A DNA stretch of 64,000 bases. Origin: Acuticoccus mangrovi (GTDB lineage: Bacteria; Pseudomonadota; Alphaproteobacteria; Rhizobiales; Amorphaceae). A program made the position numbers and the translations under genes. The DNA is taken from the NCBI RefSeq assembly GCF_016411865.1, contig NZ_JAEKJA010000009.1, positions 114,878 through 178,877 of the forward strand, read 5' to 3'. The notes beneath the pieces are model-generated. The model was not told the DNA's origin, ran no database searches, and saw nothing but the letters and a program-made list of their open reading frames with translations. Shown one piece after another: positions 45,274 to 55,534 of the stretch (within the stretch, counting starts at the first letter, position 1; each line of letters opens with the position of its first letter).

Positions 45274-46377
45274 ATGAAGCTCGATCCCTACGGGGCGTTC
45301 GTCGACCTCGCCGTCGATCCGGGGCCCGGTCCGCGCGTCGCGGTCAAAGACATGATCGCCGTCGAAGGCCTCCTCCAGACGGCGGGTCTTGCGACGCGCA
45401 GCGACACGCGTGCCGTGGCCGACGCCCCCGCGGTGGCGGCGCTGCGTCGGGCGGGGTTCGCTATCGTCGGCACCACCTGCACCGACTCGGCGGGGTTCGG
45501 CACGATGACGCCGACGGTCACGAACCCGCGCCATCCCGAGCGGGCGGTGGGCGGCTCGAGCGGTGGCGCCGCGGCGGCCGTCGCCGGCGGCCTCGCCGAG
45601 GTCGGGCTCGGCACCGACACCGGTGGCAGCGGCCGCATACCGGCCGCCTACTGCGATCTCTTCGCCTTCAAGCCCGGCTCGCGCACCAACCTCGAGGGCG
45701 TGGTGCCGCTGTCGCCCACCTTCGATTCGCTGGCCGTGATGAGCGACGATCCGGGTCATCTTGCCGCCGCTGCGGCGGCGATCACCGATGGCTGGCGGGA
45801 CGCCGAGCCCTCGCCCGCCCGGTGGCGCTACGACGAGAAGGCGGCGGCCTTCGCCGTGCCTGCGGTCGGCGCCGCCTTCGCCCGCGCCGTCGATCGCCTG
45901 CCGGCGGGAGAGGCCGCTCACAACCCGATCCCGTGCGGCTCGCTGGCCGTCGCCCACGCGGTGATCGTGTGCGCCGAGGCGCAGCTCGTCCATCGGGACG
46001 ACTATGTCCGCCACCCCGACCTCTTTCCCTACGAGGCGATCGGGGGGCTGTCGATGGAGGTGGGCGCGAGGGAGCTCGCCGCCGCCCGCCTGACGATCGC
46101 GCGCGCCCGCGAGGCCTACTCCCGCTTCATGGCGCCCGACGACATCCTGGTGCGGCCGACCCTGCCGATGATGCCCGCCGGCCGGCACGAGCGCTCGGTC
46201 CGGCTCCACGACGAGGACATGCCCATCACCAACGCCAATATCCGCTTCACCATGGAGTTCAACGTGGCGCGGCTGCCGGTAGTGGTGGTGCCGATGGAGG
46301 GGATCTCGCTGCAGTTCGTCGGCGCGCAGGGGCGCGACGAGTGGCTGCTCGCGACCGTCCTCGCCGCGATCGGCTGA
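45274..46377 (+). CDS. Amidase-signature family amidase
   Basis: A 367-residue amidase with the Ser-Ser-Lys triad: lysine in VAVKDMIAVEG, the cis-serine in GGSSGGAAAAVA and the nucleophile in TDTGGSGRIPA. It is shorter than typical members of this family (usually over 430 residues), mainly in the C-terminal half, but the core is complete. The substrate is unknown; it is not a GatA, as GatB/GatC are absent. It sits between glpX and the convergent recJ, normally neighbours in rhizobia, and may be an insertion. ATG at 45274 (MKLDPYGAF) fits the domain start. Confidence 0.85.
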   Translation: MKLDPYGAFVDLAVDPGPGPRVAVKDMIAVEGLLQTAGLATRSDTRAVADAPAVAALRRAGFAIVGTTCTDSAGFGTMTPTVTNPRHPERAVGGSSGGAAAAVAGGLAEVGLGTDTGGSGRIPAAYCDLFAFKPGSRTNLEGVVPLSPTFDSLAVMSDDPGHLAAAAAAITDGWRDAEPSPARWRYDEKAAAFAVPAVGAAFARAVDRLPAGEAAHNPIPCGSLAVAHAVIVCAEAQLVHRDDYVRHPDLFPYEAIGGLSMEVGARELAAARLTIARAREAYSRFMAPDDILVRPTLPMMPAGRHERSVRLHDEDMPITNANIRFTMEFNVARLPVVVVPMEGISLQFVGAQGRDEWLLATVLAAIG

Positions 46378-46390
46378 CGCCGAAGGGGCC

Positions 46391-48202
46391 TCAGGCGGCG
46401 CGGCTCATGGCGGCTGCGGCGTCGGCGACGTCGACCACGCAGACCTCCGCCCGGGGCACGCCGCGGAAGGAGCCGTGCGAGACCTCGACGGCGACGTGCA
46501 CCGCCGTGCCGCGCCGGCGCAGGCGCTCGCCGATGGGGCCGTTGGCGCGGAAGGCCATCGCCTCCACGCTCGCCCCGCCGAGCGCCCCGAGGCGCAGGCG
46601 CAGGCTATCCCCGGCCGCTCCGACGGGAACGGCGCTGTCGACGGTGACGCCCTCGAGCGCCAGCACGGGCTTCGGCCGCCCCGCACCCCAGGGGCCGAGG
46701 GCGGAGAGGGCGCGCGCCAGCGTCTCGTCGATGGCGCCGGGCGAGGCGATGGCGTCGATCTTCAGGCTGTCGGCGGCGCGAGCGGCGGCGATCTCGCCGG
46801 CGAGGCGGTCCGTCAGCCGGTCGACGAGGCGCGCGATGCGCTCCGGCGCCACGGTGAGACCGGCCGCCATCGCATGCCCGCCGCCCTTGATGAGGAGCCC
46901 GTCGGCCGCCGCCTCGCGGATCGCCGCGCCGATGTCGACGCCGCGGATTGAGCGGGCCGAGCCCGTGCCCGCGTCCGCCTCCAGGGCGATGGCGATGGCG
47001 GGCCGCCGGTAGCGCTCCTTGAGCCGCGCCGCCACGAGCCCCACCACGCCCTTGTGCCAGGTGCCCGCCACGACGATGAGCGGGGCGTCGGGATCGGCCA
47101 TCGCCTCGGCTTCGGCGAGGGCGTCGGTCTCGAGCGCTCGCCGCTCCCGATTGAGGCGGTCGAGAAGCTCGGCGATCCGCTCGGTCTCCGCCGGGTCCTC
47201 GGAGGTGAGGAGGCGGGCGCCGAGCCTCGAATCGCCGATGCGACCCCCGGCGTTGATGCGCGGGCCGAGAACGTAGCCGAGGTGGGTGGCGTCGATCGGC
47301 CCGCCGAGCCGCGACACGGTCGCGAGCGCGGAGAGGCCCGGATTCGTTCGCCGCGCCATCGCCGTGAGCCCGGTGGCGACGAAGGCACGGTTGAGCGGGG
47401 TGAGCGGCACGACGTCGGCGACGGTGCCGAGGGCGACGCAGTCGAGGAGGGCGAGGAGGTTGGGCTCGGGCGAGGCCGCGAAGCGCCCGCGGCGGCGCAT
47501 CTCCCGCACGAGCCCGACCATCGCGACGAAGGCGACGCCGACGGCGGCGAGATCGCCGAGCCCGGAGAGGTCGTCCGGCCGGTTGGGGTTCACGATCGCG
47601 TCCGCCGGCGCGAGCGCGTCGACCGGGTGGTGGTCGATCACCAGGAGATCGAGGCCGCGCTCCTTGGCGGCGGCGACGGGCTCGATCGCGCCGGCGCCGC
47701 AGTCGAGGCACACGACGAGATCGGCGCCGGCGTCGGCGATCTCGTGCATCGCGGCGACGGAGGGGCCGTAGCCGTCGGTGATGCGGTCGGGGATGACGAT
47801 GCGGCACGCCGCGCCTAGGGCGGCGAGCGTCCGGCTGACGAGGGCGGCGGACGTCGCCCCGTCGACGTCGTAGTCGGCGAAGAGGACGATGCGCTCGCCC
47901 CGCTCCACGGCATCGGCGAGACGGGTGGCGACGGCGTCGCCGTCGGTGAGGCGGGAAGGGTCGGGCAGGAGGTCGCGGATCTTGGGGGCGAGCTCGGTGG
48001 CCGCGTTCTCCAGCGTGACGCCGCGGCCGGCGAGCACGCGGGCGGCGATGTCGGAGAGGGTGTGGCGCTGGGCGAGGGCGGTGGCGGTGCGCTCGCCCGC
48101 CACGTCGAGCCGCCGCAGCCAGCGCCGGCCGCTCACCGAGCGCGCGACGCCGAGGAGCGGAACGGGGTCAGGGGCGGGAGCGGTGGAGAGGCTTTGCGAC
48201 AT
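46391..48202 (-). CDS. recJ: Single-stranded-DNA-specific exonuclease RecJ
   Basis: A 5'-3' single-strand exonuclease in recombination and repair. The 603-residue protein has the DHH-family metal sites LFADYDVDGATSAA and LLVIDHHPVDAL, INAGGRIGDSRLGARLL, and the DHHA1 part with WHKGVVGLVAARLKERY and GGGHAMAAG. The C-terminal OB-like domain ends near 46400. ATG at 48202 has AAGG upstream; an ATG at 48235 adds 11 residues. It converges with the amidase gene with 13 bp between them. Confidence 0.95.
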   Translation of the reverse strand: MSQSLSTAPAPDPVPLLGVARSVSGRRWLRRLDVAGERTATALAQRHTLSDIAARVLAGRGVTLENAATELAPKIRDLLPDPSRLTDGDAVATRLADAVERGERIVLFADYDVDGATSAALVSRTLAALGAACRIVIPDRITDGYGPSVAAMHEIADAGADLVVCLDCGAGAIEPVAAAKERGLDLLVIDHHPVDALAPADAIVNPNRPDDLSGLGDLAAVGVAFVAMVGLVREMRRRGRFAASPEPNLLALLDCVALGTVADVVPLTPLNRAFVATGLTAMARRTNPGLSALATVSRLGGPIDATHLGYVLGPRINAGGRIGDSRLGARLLTSEDPAETERIAELLDRLNRERRALETDALAEAEAMADPDAPLIVVAGTWHKGVVGLVAARLKERYRRPAIAIALEADAGTGSARSIRGVDIGAAIREAAADGLLIKGGGHAMAAGLTVAPERIARLVDRLTDRLAGEIAAARAADSLKIDAIASPGAIDETLARALSALGPWGAGRPKPVLALEGVTVDSAVPVGAAGDSLRLRLGALGGASVEAMAFRANGPIGERLRRRGTAVHVAVEVSHGSFRGVPRAEVCVVDVADAAAAMSRAA

Positions 48203-48317
48203 CGGACCTTGCGCGGGACGTGACGATGTAGACATCGCCGATTCGGCACCCGATGCGTTGCCGAAAGGTAAATCGTGCCCGTTCTTTTCCCCTGCCGCGC
48301 CCGCTTCTGTGGACGGT

Positions 48318-49124
48318 TCAGCGCCCTTCGAAGTGTGGCGGGCGCTTCTCCATGAAGGCGGCGCGGCCTTCGACGTAGTCGTCGCTCGCGTCGGCGAGGT
48401 CGACGAGGCGCCAGGCTTCCTCCATCAACGTGGGCTCGGTGCCGTCGGCGACGGCCCGCAGCGCGACCTTCGCGGCGGCGAGAGTGAGGGGCGCGTTCTC
48501 GGCGAGGCGTTCCGTCAGCCGGTCGACCGCCTGGTCGAGATCCTCGGCCGGCAGCACCTCGTGAACGGCGCCCGTGACGAAGGCCCGCTGGACCGGCAGG
48601 CGCCCGGCGGTGAGGAGGATCCAGCGCGCCGTCGCCTCGCCCATCACGCGGGTGAGGCGGGCGATGCCGCGCGGGTCGTAGCCGAGGCCGAGGCGGGCGG
48701 CGGGGACCATGAAGAAGGCGTTGTCGGCCGCGACGCGCAGGTCGCAGCTGATCGCGAGGGCGGCGCCGGCACCCACCACCGGGCCTTCGAGCCGCGCGAC
48801 CGTCGGCTGACGGATCGCCTCGATGGCGCGGCAGGCGAGCTCCAGCTGATCGTCGTAGACGCGCGCCCCGTCGCGGTCGGAGCGGTCGTCGTCGAAGCCG
48901 GTGATGTCGGCGCCCGCCGAGAACACGTCGCCGGCGCCGCGGAACACCACGGCGCGGATCTCCGGATCGGTGGTCACTTCGAGGGCGAAGGCTTCCAGCT
49001 CGCGCCACATCCCCATGGAGATCGCGTTGCGTCGGGTGGGGTTGGTGAGCACCACGGTGGCGACCTCGCCGTCCTGATAGGTCGCGATGTGCGGCGGTTC
49101 GATGGCGGTTTCGTCAAGCGACAC
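48318..49124 (-). CDS. Enoyl-CoA hydratase/isomerase family protein
   Basis: A 268-residue crotonase-fold protein. Oxyanion-hole segments are visible: RNAISMGMWRELE with VFSAGADITGF, and GPVVGAGAALAISCDLRVAA. The glutamates of classical enoyl-CoA hydratase are not obvious: the segment around MVPAARLGLGYDPRGIARLTRVMG carries L-G where E-L/V is usual, so an isomerase or a different acyl-CoA reaction is possible. The GTG at 49124 has AGAGG six bases upstream. Downstream gene of the peptidase pair by 71 bp on the same strand. Confidence 0.88.
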   Translation of the reverse strand: MSLDETAIEPPHIATYQDGEVATVVLTNPTRRNAISMGMWRELEAFALEVTTDPEIRAVVFRGAGDVFSAGADITGFDDDRSDRDGARVYDDQLELACRAIEAIRQPTVARLEGPVVGAGAALAISCDLRVAADNAFFMVPAARLGLGYDPRGIARLTRVMGEATARWILLTAGRLPVQRAFVTGAVHEVLPAEDLDQAVDRLTERLAENAPLTLAAAKVALRAVADGTEPTLMEEAWRLVDLADASDDYVEGRAAFMEKRPPHFEGR

Positions 49125-49195
49125 GGAAGGCCTCTTCGAGAAGGTGCGACGGCCGAGTTTAGAAGCGGTCGAGGTTGGAACGCCAGCGGCGAGAA

Positions 49196-50049
49196 TCAGG
49201 CGACGAGCCGGCGCCGCGCGGTGGGCTCGAGCCCGATGCCGGCGAGCCGCTCGATGGTGGTGACGAGCGGCTCCACCGCAGTCACCATGTGGAAGCCGTT
49301 GGCGTGGAGGAGCCGCGCCTCGTCGAGCATGATGCCGACGTGACCGCGCCAGAAGACGAGGTCGCCACGGGTGAAGTCGGCGTCGGGCGAGATCGGTAGC
49401 GCCTCGCCGAGCTCGGCCGCCTGCATGTCGCTGTCGCGCGGGGCGAGGCCGCCGGCGACCTCGATGGCGAGCTGTACCAGGCCCGAGCAGTCGATGCCGT
49501 TCCACGTCTTGCCGCCCCAGAGATAGGGGGCGCCGATGAAGGTCTCGGCGATCGCCACGTAGTCGCCCCCTGCCGCGGCGAGGGGGGTGATGTGCTGATC
49601 GAGCACATAGCTGCCGTCGGAGAGGCGATGGAAGTGCTCGGCGCCCGCCATCACCTCCTCGGCGACGTCGACGCGCGAGCCCATCGGCAGGCGCATGATC
49701 GGCGGGACCTTGATGGAAGGGGCGGGGAAGACGAGGGCAAGCGGCACCGAGACGCGATGGGTGGGGCGGCCGAGCGCGCCGAGCGTGTCCGTCGCAACAT
49801 AGCCGACATAACCGTCCACCGTGCTCTGGACCCAGGCCCAGCCCATGGTGGCGTCGAACACGTCGACCACCTCGCCGAAGAAGAACTCGGTGTCGAGGGG
49901 CGCGTCGGCGCCGGGGCGGCGGCGGCAGGGGGCGACGGCGGCCACCACACGGCGCTGCGCTGGGCTGGTGAAGCGGCTGGCCTCCACCTCTCCGCGCAGT
50001 CGCTCGTCGGCGAGATCGGGGCGGAAGGCGTGGCGGCGGGCGTCGAGGG

Positions 50050-50053
<4 letters not shown>
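49196..50053 (-). CDS. NlpC/P60 (C40) family peptidase with SH3-like domains
   Basis: A 285-residue protein with two bacterial-SH3-like segments (GEVVDVFDATMGWAWVQSTVDGYVGYV at about 70-95 and a second near 120-155) followed by a C-terminal NlpC/P60 domain: catalytic cysteine in NGIDCSGLVQ, histidine in WRGHVGIML, and a third polar residue in H-A-N-G. Such enzymes cleave gamma-D-glutamyl-diamino-acid bonds in peptidoglycan peptides. No signal peptide is seen, which favours a cytoplasmic recycling role. The ATG overlaps the stop of the leucyl aminopeptidase gene (ATGA). Confidence 0.9.
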
Positions 50054-51411
<1,358 letters not shown>

Positions 51412-51658
51412 GACCTCGACTCCAGACTGTTTGCGATGGGGAAGACGAGGAGCAACGCGACGCGGCACCCGGGACGGACCGCGGATGCCGACGAGGCGCG
51501 GCTCTCAAGAAGGGGGGTGGTCTCGAAGGGGGCGTTTTGCGGCGAGGGCGCGGGCCGCGTCGAGGCGGCAGGCCCATCGAGCCGGAAGAAGACGCCGTGC
51601 CGGGGGGAGGCGGCCGCGGCGAGCCCGGCGGCGAGAGCCGGGAAGGGGAGAGCGGGCG

Positions 51659-51823
51659 CTAGCGCGCCCAGGCGATGTCGAGGCCGGCGATCATCTCGAG
51701 GACCGGGCCGCCCGCGACCATCGCCGCGACGACCACCGCGGCCACGAGGAAGGCCGCGATCATCGTCAGCTCGGATAGCGCCTCGGCGCGCGGCGGCTTG
51801 GCCCCACGGCGGCGCGTTGGCAT
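51659..51823 (-). CDS. Small single-pass membrane protein of unknown function
   Basis: A 54-residue frame with a basic N-terminus (M-P-T-R-R-R-G-A-K) and one strong hydrophobic helix (TMIAAFLVAAVVVAAMVAGGPVLEMIAGL). The ATG at 51823 has GGGG five bases before it; in-frame starts at 51841 and 51874 would add 6 or 17 residues. It resembles small hypothetical membrane proteins of proteobacteria but I recognise no family. It stands between the phosphomannomutase and M17 genes, 247 bp from the latter. It is not the aa3-oxidase subunit IV type. Confidence 0.4.
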   Translation of the reverse strand: MPTRRRGAKPPRAEALSELTMIAAFLVAAVVVAAMVAGGPVLEMIAGLDIAWAR

Positions 51824-51983
51824 GTCGGCCCCTTTGCCCATGTCGTTCTCGTGACCCTCGTCCGACGGTTTCATCACGAGCGAAACTCACTGGCTCACCT
51901 TTGTGCCGGGTTAACGTCGTGCTCTCCCCCGTGTCCGACAAATCGTTTGTCTCGATAAGCTTAATGGGTGGTGACCGAGTTGC

Positions 51984-53483
51984 TTAGATGGACTGATTGT
52001 AAGCGCCGACTTCCGGGTTCTCGCGGAGCACACCGTCGACGGCCTTGAACATCGCCCGCATGGCCTCCTCGGAGGTCGGGCTCTCGACCACCACCACCAG
52101 CTCGGGCTTGTTGGAGGAGGCGCGCACGAGGCCCCACGTCCCGTCCTCGGTGACGACGCGTACGCCGTTCACGGTGATCAGCTCCTTGATGGGCTGGCCG
52201 GCGACGGCTTCGCCGGCGCTCGCCATGTCCTCGAAGCGCTTCACCACGCGGCCGATGACGTCGTACTTCACCTCGTCGTCGCAGTGCGGGCTCATCGTCG
52301 GGGTCTGCCACGTCTTCTGCAGCTCGCCGCGCAGCTCGCTCATGGTGCGATCGGGGTTGCGGTCGAGCATCTCCAGGATGGCGATGGCGGAGACGAGGCC
52401 GTCGTCGTAGCCGCGCCCGATGGGCTCGTTGAAGAAGAAGTGGCCCGACTTCTCGAAGCCGGCGACCGCCTGGAGCTCGTTGACGCGGCGCTTGATGTAG
52501 GAGTGGCCGGTCTTGAAGTAGTCGGTCTTGGCGCCATTCGCGATGAGCACCGGGTCGGTCATGAAGAGGCCGGTGGACTTCACGTCGACCACGAACTGGG
52601 CGTCCTTGGTGATCTTGGAGAGGTCGCGGGCGAGCATCACGCCGACGATGTCGGCGAAGATCTCGCCACCGGTCTCGTCGATCACGCCGCAGCGGTCGCC
52701 ATCACCGTCGAAGCCGAAGCCGACGTCGGCCTTGTGCTCCAGCACCGCATCGCGGATGGCGTGGAGCATCTCCATGTCCTCGGGGTTGGGGTTATAGCGC
52801 GGGAAGGTGTGGTCGAGCTCGGTGTCGAGCGGGATCACCTCCACGCCGAGGCGCTCCAGCACCTTGGGGGCGAAGGCGCCGGCGGTGCCGTTGCCGCAGG
52901 CGCAGACCACCTTCAGCTTGCGCTTGATGTCGCGTCCCTTGACGAGGTCGTCCATGTAGACCGGCGGAAAGTCGTCGACGAAGACGTAGGAGCCGCCGCC
53001 GGCAAGGTCGAACGAGGCGGAGAGCACGATCTCCTTGAGGCGGCCCATCTCGTCGGGCCCGAAGGTGCGCGGGCGGTCGGCGCCCATCTTCACGCCGGTC
53101 CAGCCGTTCTCGTTGTGGCTCGCCGTCACCATCGCCACGGCCGGAACGTCGAGGGCGAACTGGGCGAAGTAGGCCATCGGCGTCACCGCGAGGCCGATGT
53201 CGTGCACCTTGCAGCCGGCCGCCATCATGCCCTGAATGAGGGCGGTCTTGATGGCGGAGGAATAGGAGCGGAAGTCGTGGCCGGTGACGACTTCCTTCGG
53301 CTTGCCCATCTCGCCCAGAAGGGTGCCGATGCCCATGCCGAGCGCCTGGACACCCATCAGGTTCAGCTCTTTGCCGAACAGCCACCGGGCATCGTACTCG
53401 CGAAAGCCGGTGGGCTTCACCATCGGCTGCGATTCATACTCGTAGGTGTTCGGGGTGAGCTGGGGGCGAGGCTTTGGAAACAT
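51984..53483 (-). CDS. Phosphomannomutase / phosphoglucomutase
   Basis: Interconverts hexose 1- and 6-phosphates. The 499-residue protein has the phosphoserine loop TASHNENGWTGVK, the metal loop GFDGDGDRCGVID, the sugar loop FEKSGHFFFNEP and the phosphate-binding loop RASSNKPELVV. It matches the AlgC/ManB-type bifunctional mutases used for polysaccharide precursors. The ATG at 53481-53483 opens MFPKPRPQLTPNTYEYES. The GH8 gene lies 110 bp away, upstream on the same strand. Confidence 0.93.
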   Translation of the reverse strand: MFPKPRPQLTPNTYEYESQPMVKPTGFREYDARWLFGKELNLMGVQALGMGIGTLLGEMGKPKEVVTGHDFRSYSSAIKTALIQGMMAAGCKVHDIGLAVTPMAYFAQFALDVPAVAMVTASHNENGWTGVKMGADRPRTFGPDEMGRLKEIVLSASFDLAGGGSYVFVDDFPPVYMDDLVKGRDIKRKLKVVCACGNGTAGAFAPKVLERLGVEVIPLDTELDHTFPRYNPNPEDMEMLHAIRDAVLEHKADVGFGFDGDGDRCGVIDETGGEIFADIVGVMLARDLSKITKDAQFVVDVKSTGLFMTDPVLIANGAKTDYFKTGHSYIKRRVNELQAVAGFEKSGHFFFNEPIGRGYDDGLVSAIAILEMLDRNPDRTMSELRGELQKTWQTPTMSPHCDDEVKYDVIGRVVKRFEDMASAGEAVAGQPIKELITVNGVRVVTEDGTWGLVRASSNKPELVVVVESPTSEEAMRAMFKAVDGVLRENPEVGAYNQSI

Positions 53484-53594
53484 GGGCGCGCTCCGGTCAT
53501 GCAAGGCAGAAAGGCTGCCTATCCTGTTTGACGGAGCAGGCAAAGGGGCAAAAGGGATTGTCGGGCGAAAGGCGAGGGGAGAGCTCGTCCAGTC

Positions 53595-54731
53595 TCAACT
53601 CATGCCCGGCAAACACTCCGGATGACGTCGATAGAGGACGGCAAACATCATCAGGTGAATCGCCGAGGCATAGTAGGTCGTCGGCGTATAGTTGAAGAGG
53701 TTCATATCGACGGGCTGGCCGGTGAGATCGCAGCGGATCGTCTCCGCCAGCGCCTGATATCCCGGATCCTTCAACGCCCCGAGGCTGTGCCCGTTCGGCG
53801 AGCGCCGCGTGAGATAGGGGCTGTTGTTGCGATAGAAGAGCTCGAGCGCCTGGTCCCGCTCCGGCCCGTCGAGGAGGAGGAGATTGAGACCCACGCGGAT
53901 GGCGTTGTAGCCGAATTCGCGCGGTCCCACGTCGCGTGCGGTCTTCGGGTGGCGCGGATCCTCCGCCGAGGTCCAGTCCGTCAGGGTGCCGTTGCGCAGC
54001 GAACGGTTGATGAGATCGAAGCCCGATCGCGAGACGCTGTCCCAGTCATATTGCGGCGTGAGCGCCTCCGAGATGTGGAGCGCGGAGAAAACGTAGTAGG
54101 AGAGATTGAGCACCGGGCCGTCCGCCTGCGAGCGGGTGCCGAACCCCTTTTCGGCCGGCATCAGCAGGAGCTGACCCCTGTGGTGGCGGATCAGCTTCTT
54201 GCCGATCGCCTCCGACGTCCGGATCGCCTGTTCCAGATAGTCGCCGCGGTTCCAGCGGCGGCCGGCGAGCGCCAGCGTCGAGGAGATGATGAGGTCGGCG
54301 TCGGTGGCGTTGTTGTTGTCGGTGATCCCGTGGCCGGGAGTGTAGCGCCAGGCGAAGAGATTGTCGGCGCGCAGCATGTGGTTCTTGGTGAAGTTCCAGA
54401 TTTGCTCGAACGTCACCGGCTCGTCGGCGAAGAGGGACAGGAGCAGCCCGTAGGCTTGCGACTCTGAGTGGGTGATGTTGCCGTTCTCCGGATCGACGAT
54501 CCGTCCGTCCGCCTTCATGAACTTTTGCCGGAAGGATGAGAAGTGCCCACGATACCAGTGGGTTACCGCTGGTGAGAAGGGCTGCCCCAAAAAGCCGAAC
54601 GCTTGCGGGTCACGTCGCTCCTGAGCGTGAACGCTCGCAGGAGGCAGAAGACAAATCAGTACAAATGCGAAGGCCCAACCACAAACGGTCAGAGCCGTTT
54701 GTCGGGACAGGGCGCGGTGGGTTTGCTCCAT
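53595..54731 (-). CDS. Secreted GH8 endoglucanase (cellulase)
   Basis: A 378-residue glycoside hydrolase family 8 protein with an N-terminal signal peptide (hydrophobic core WAFAFVLICLLPP, cleavage near VHAQE). The proton-donor glutamate lies in THSESQAYGLLL and the aspartate in ATDADLIISS, with DGPVLNLSYYVFSALH and F-G-Y-N-A-I-R in the C-terminal half. Family members include BcsZ of cellulose synthase operons. No bcsA, bcsB or glucan gene is adjacent. The codon use is noticeably less G+C-biased than in neighbours. An AT-rich region with dyads lies upstream. Either a cellulose-processing or an exopolysaccharide-processing enzyme. Confidence 0.9.
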   Translation of the reverse strand: MEQTHRALSRQTALTVCGWAFAFVLICLLPPASVHAQERRDPQAFGFLGQPFSPAVTHWYRGHFSSFRQKFMKADGRIVDPENGNITHSESQAYGLLLSLFADEPVTFEQIWNFTKNHMLRADNLFAWRYTPGHGITDNNNATDADLIISSTLALAGRRWNRGDYLEQAIRTSEAIGKKLIRHHRGQLLLMPAEKGFGTRSQADGPVLNLSYYVFSALHISEALTPQYDWDSVSRSGFDLINRSLRNGTLTDWTSAEDPRHPKTARDVGPREFGYNAIRVGLNLLLLDGPERDQALELFYRNNSPYLTRRSPNGHSLGALKDPGYQALAETIRCDLTGQPVDMNLFNYTPTTYYASAIHLMMFAVLYRRHPECLPGMS

Positions 54732-54784
54732 ATCGCTGACCGCCCGTCTGATGTGGATCGACGAGCGGCAGCGTAGGTGCGCAC

Positions 54785-54839
54785 GACATGTCCGAACATG
54801 ACATTGCGCAATTTTTGAAAAGAAATCTATCCAAAAATT
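54785..54839. promoter_or_regulatory. AT-rich region with two dyads upstream of the GH8 gene
   Basis: Two inverted repeats lie between the GH8 start and the upp stop. At 54785-54802, GACATGT and ACATGAC (one mismatch) flank CCGA. At 54810-54839, perfect arms AATTTTTG and CAAAAATT flank a 14-base loop. The stretch is far more A/T-rich than the surroundings. They could be operators for the leftward GH8 gene or a weak terminator for the leftward upp operon. Confidence 0.35.
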
Positions 54840-54866
54840 ATGAGTTTGACTCCAAATTATGTACTT

Positions 54867-55511
54867 TTATTTCGTCCCGAACATCCGATCTCCGGCATCG
54901 CCGAGGCCCGGGACGATGTAGCCGTGGTCGTTGAGCGCCTCGTCGATGGCGGCGGTGACGATCGGCACCTCGGGGTGGTGGCCGTGGAAGTTGTCGATGC
55001 CCTCGGGCGCGGCGAGCAGGCAGACGAAGCGCATGTCCGTCGACCCGGCCTCCTTCAGCCGGTCGACGGCGGCGATGGCGGAGTTGGCGGTGGCGAGCAT
55101 CGGGTCGAGCACGATCACGCGGCGGTCGCCCATGTCGTCGGGCGCCTTGAAATAATACTCCACCGCCGACAGCGTCTTCGGGTCGCGATAGAGGCCCACG
55201 TGGGCGACGCGGGCGGCGGGCACGAGATCGAGCATGCCGTCGAGCAGCCCCTCGCCGGCGCGCAGGATCGGGGCGAACACCAGCTTCTTGCCGGACAGCA
55301 TCGGCGCGCGCATCGGCATCAGCGGCGTCTCGATCTCCACCATCTCGAGCGTCAGATCGCGCGTCGCCTCGTAGCAGAGAAGCATCGCGATCTCCCGCAG
55401 GAGCTGACGGAAGCCCGCGGTGGAGGTCGACTTGTCGCGCATGATGGTCAGCTTGTGCTGCACCAGCGGGTGATCGATGACGGTGACTTGGGGGAAATCG
55501 AGGGAAGACAT
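54867..55511 (-). CDS. upp: Uracil phosphoribosyltransferase (URC6-type)
   Basis: Makes UMP from uracil and PRPP. The 214-residue protein has [19 protein letters not shown] at the N-terminus, [19 protein letters not shown], and the PRPP loop [18 protein letters not shown], and ends in the typical [10 protein letters not shown]. In the PRPP loop the common D-P-M-L-A-T-G-G-S reads ATANS. It is the last gene of an operon with URC1 and URC4, 23 bp after URC4, and so may serve uracil catabolism as well as salvage. In yeasts, URC6 is the corresponding enzyme. Confidence 0.95.
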   Translation of the reverse strand: MSSLDFPQVTVIDHPLVQHKLTIMRDKSTSTAGFRQLLREIAMLLCYEATRDLTLEMVEIETPLMPMRAPMLSGKKLVFAPILRAGEGLLDGMLDLVPAARVAHVGLYRDPKTLSAVEYYFKAPDDMGDRRVIVLDPMLATANSAIAAVDRLKEAGSTDMRFVCLLAAPEGIDNFHGHHPEVPIVTAAIDEALNDHGYIVPGLGDAGDRMFGTK

Positions 55512-55534
55512 GGTCGCGTCCTTTGAGCGACGGG

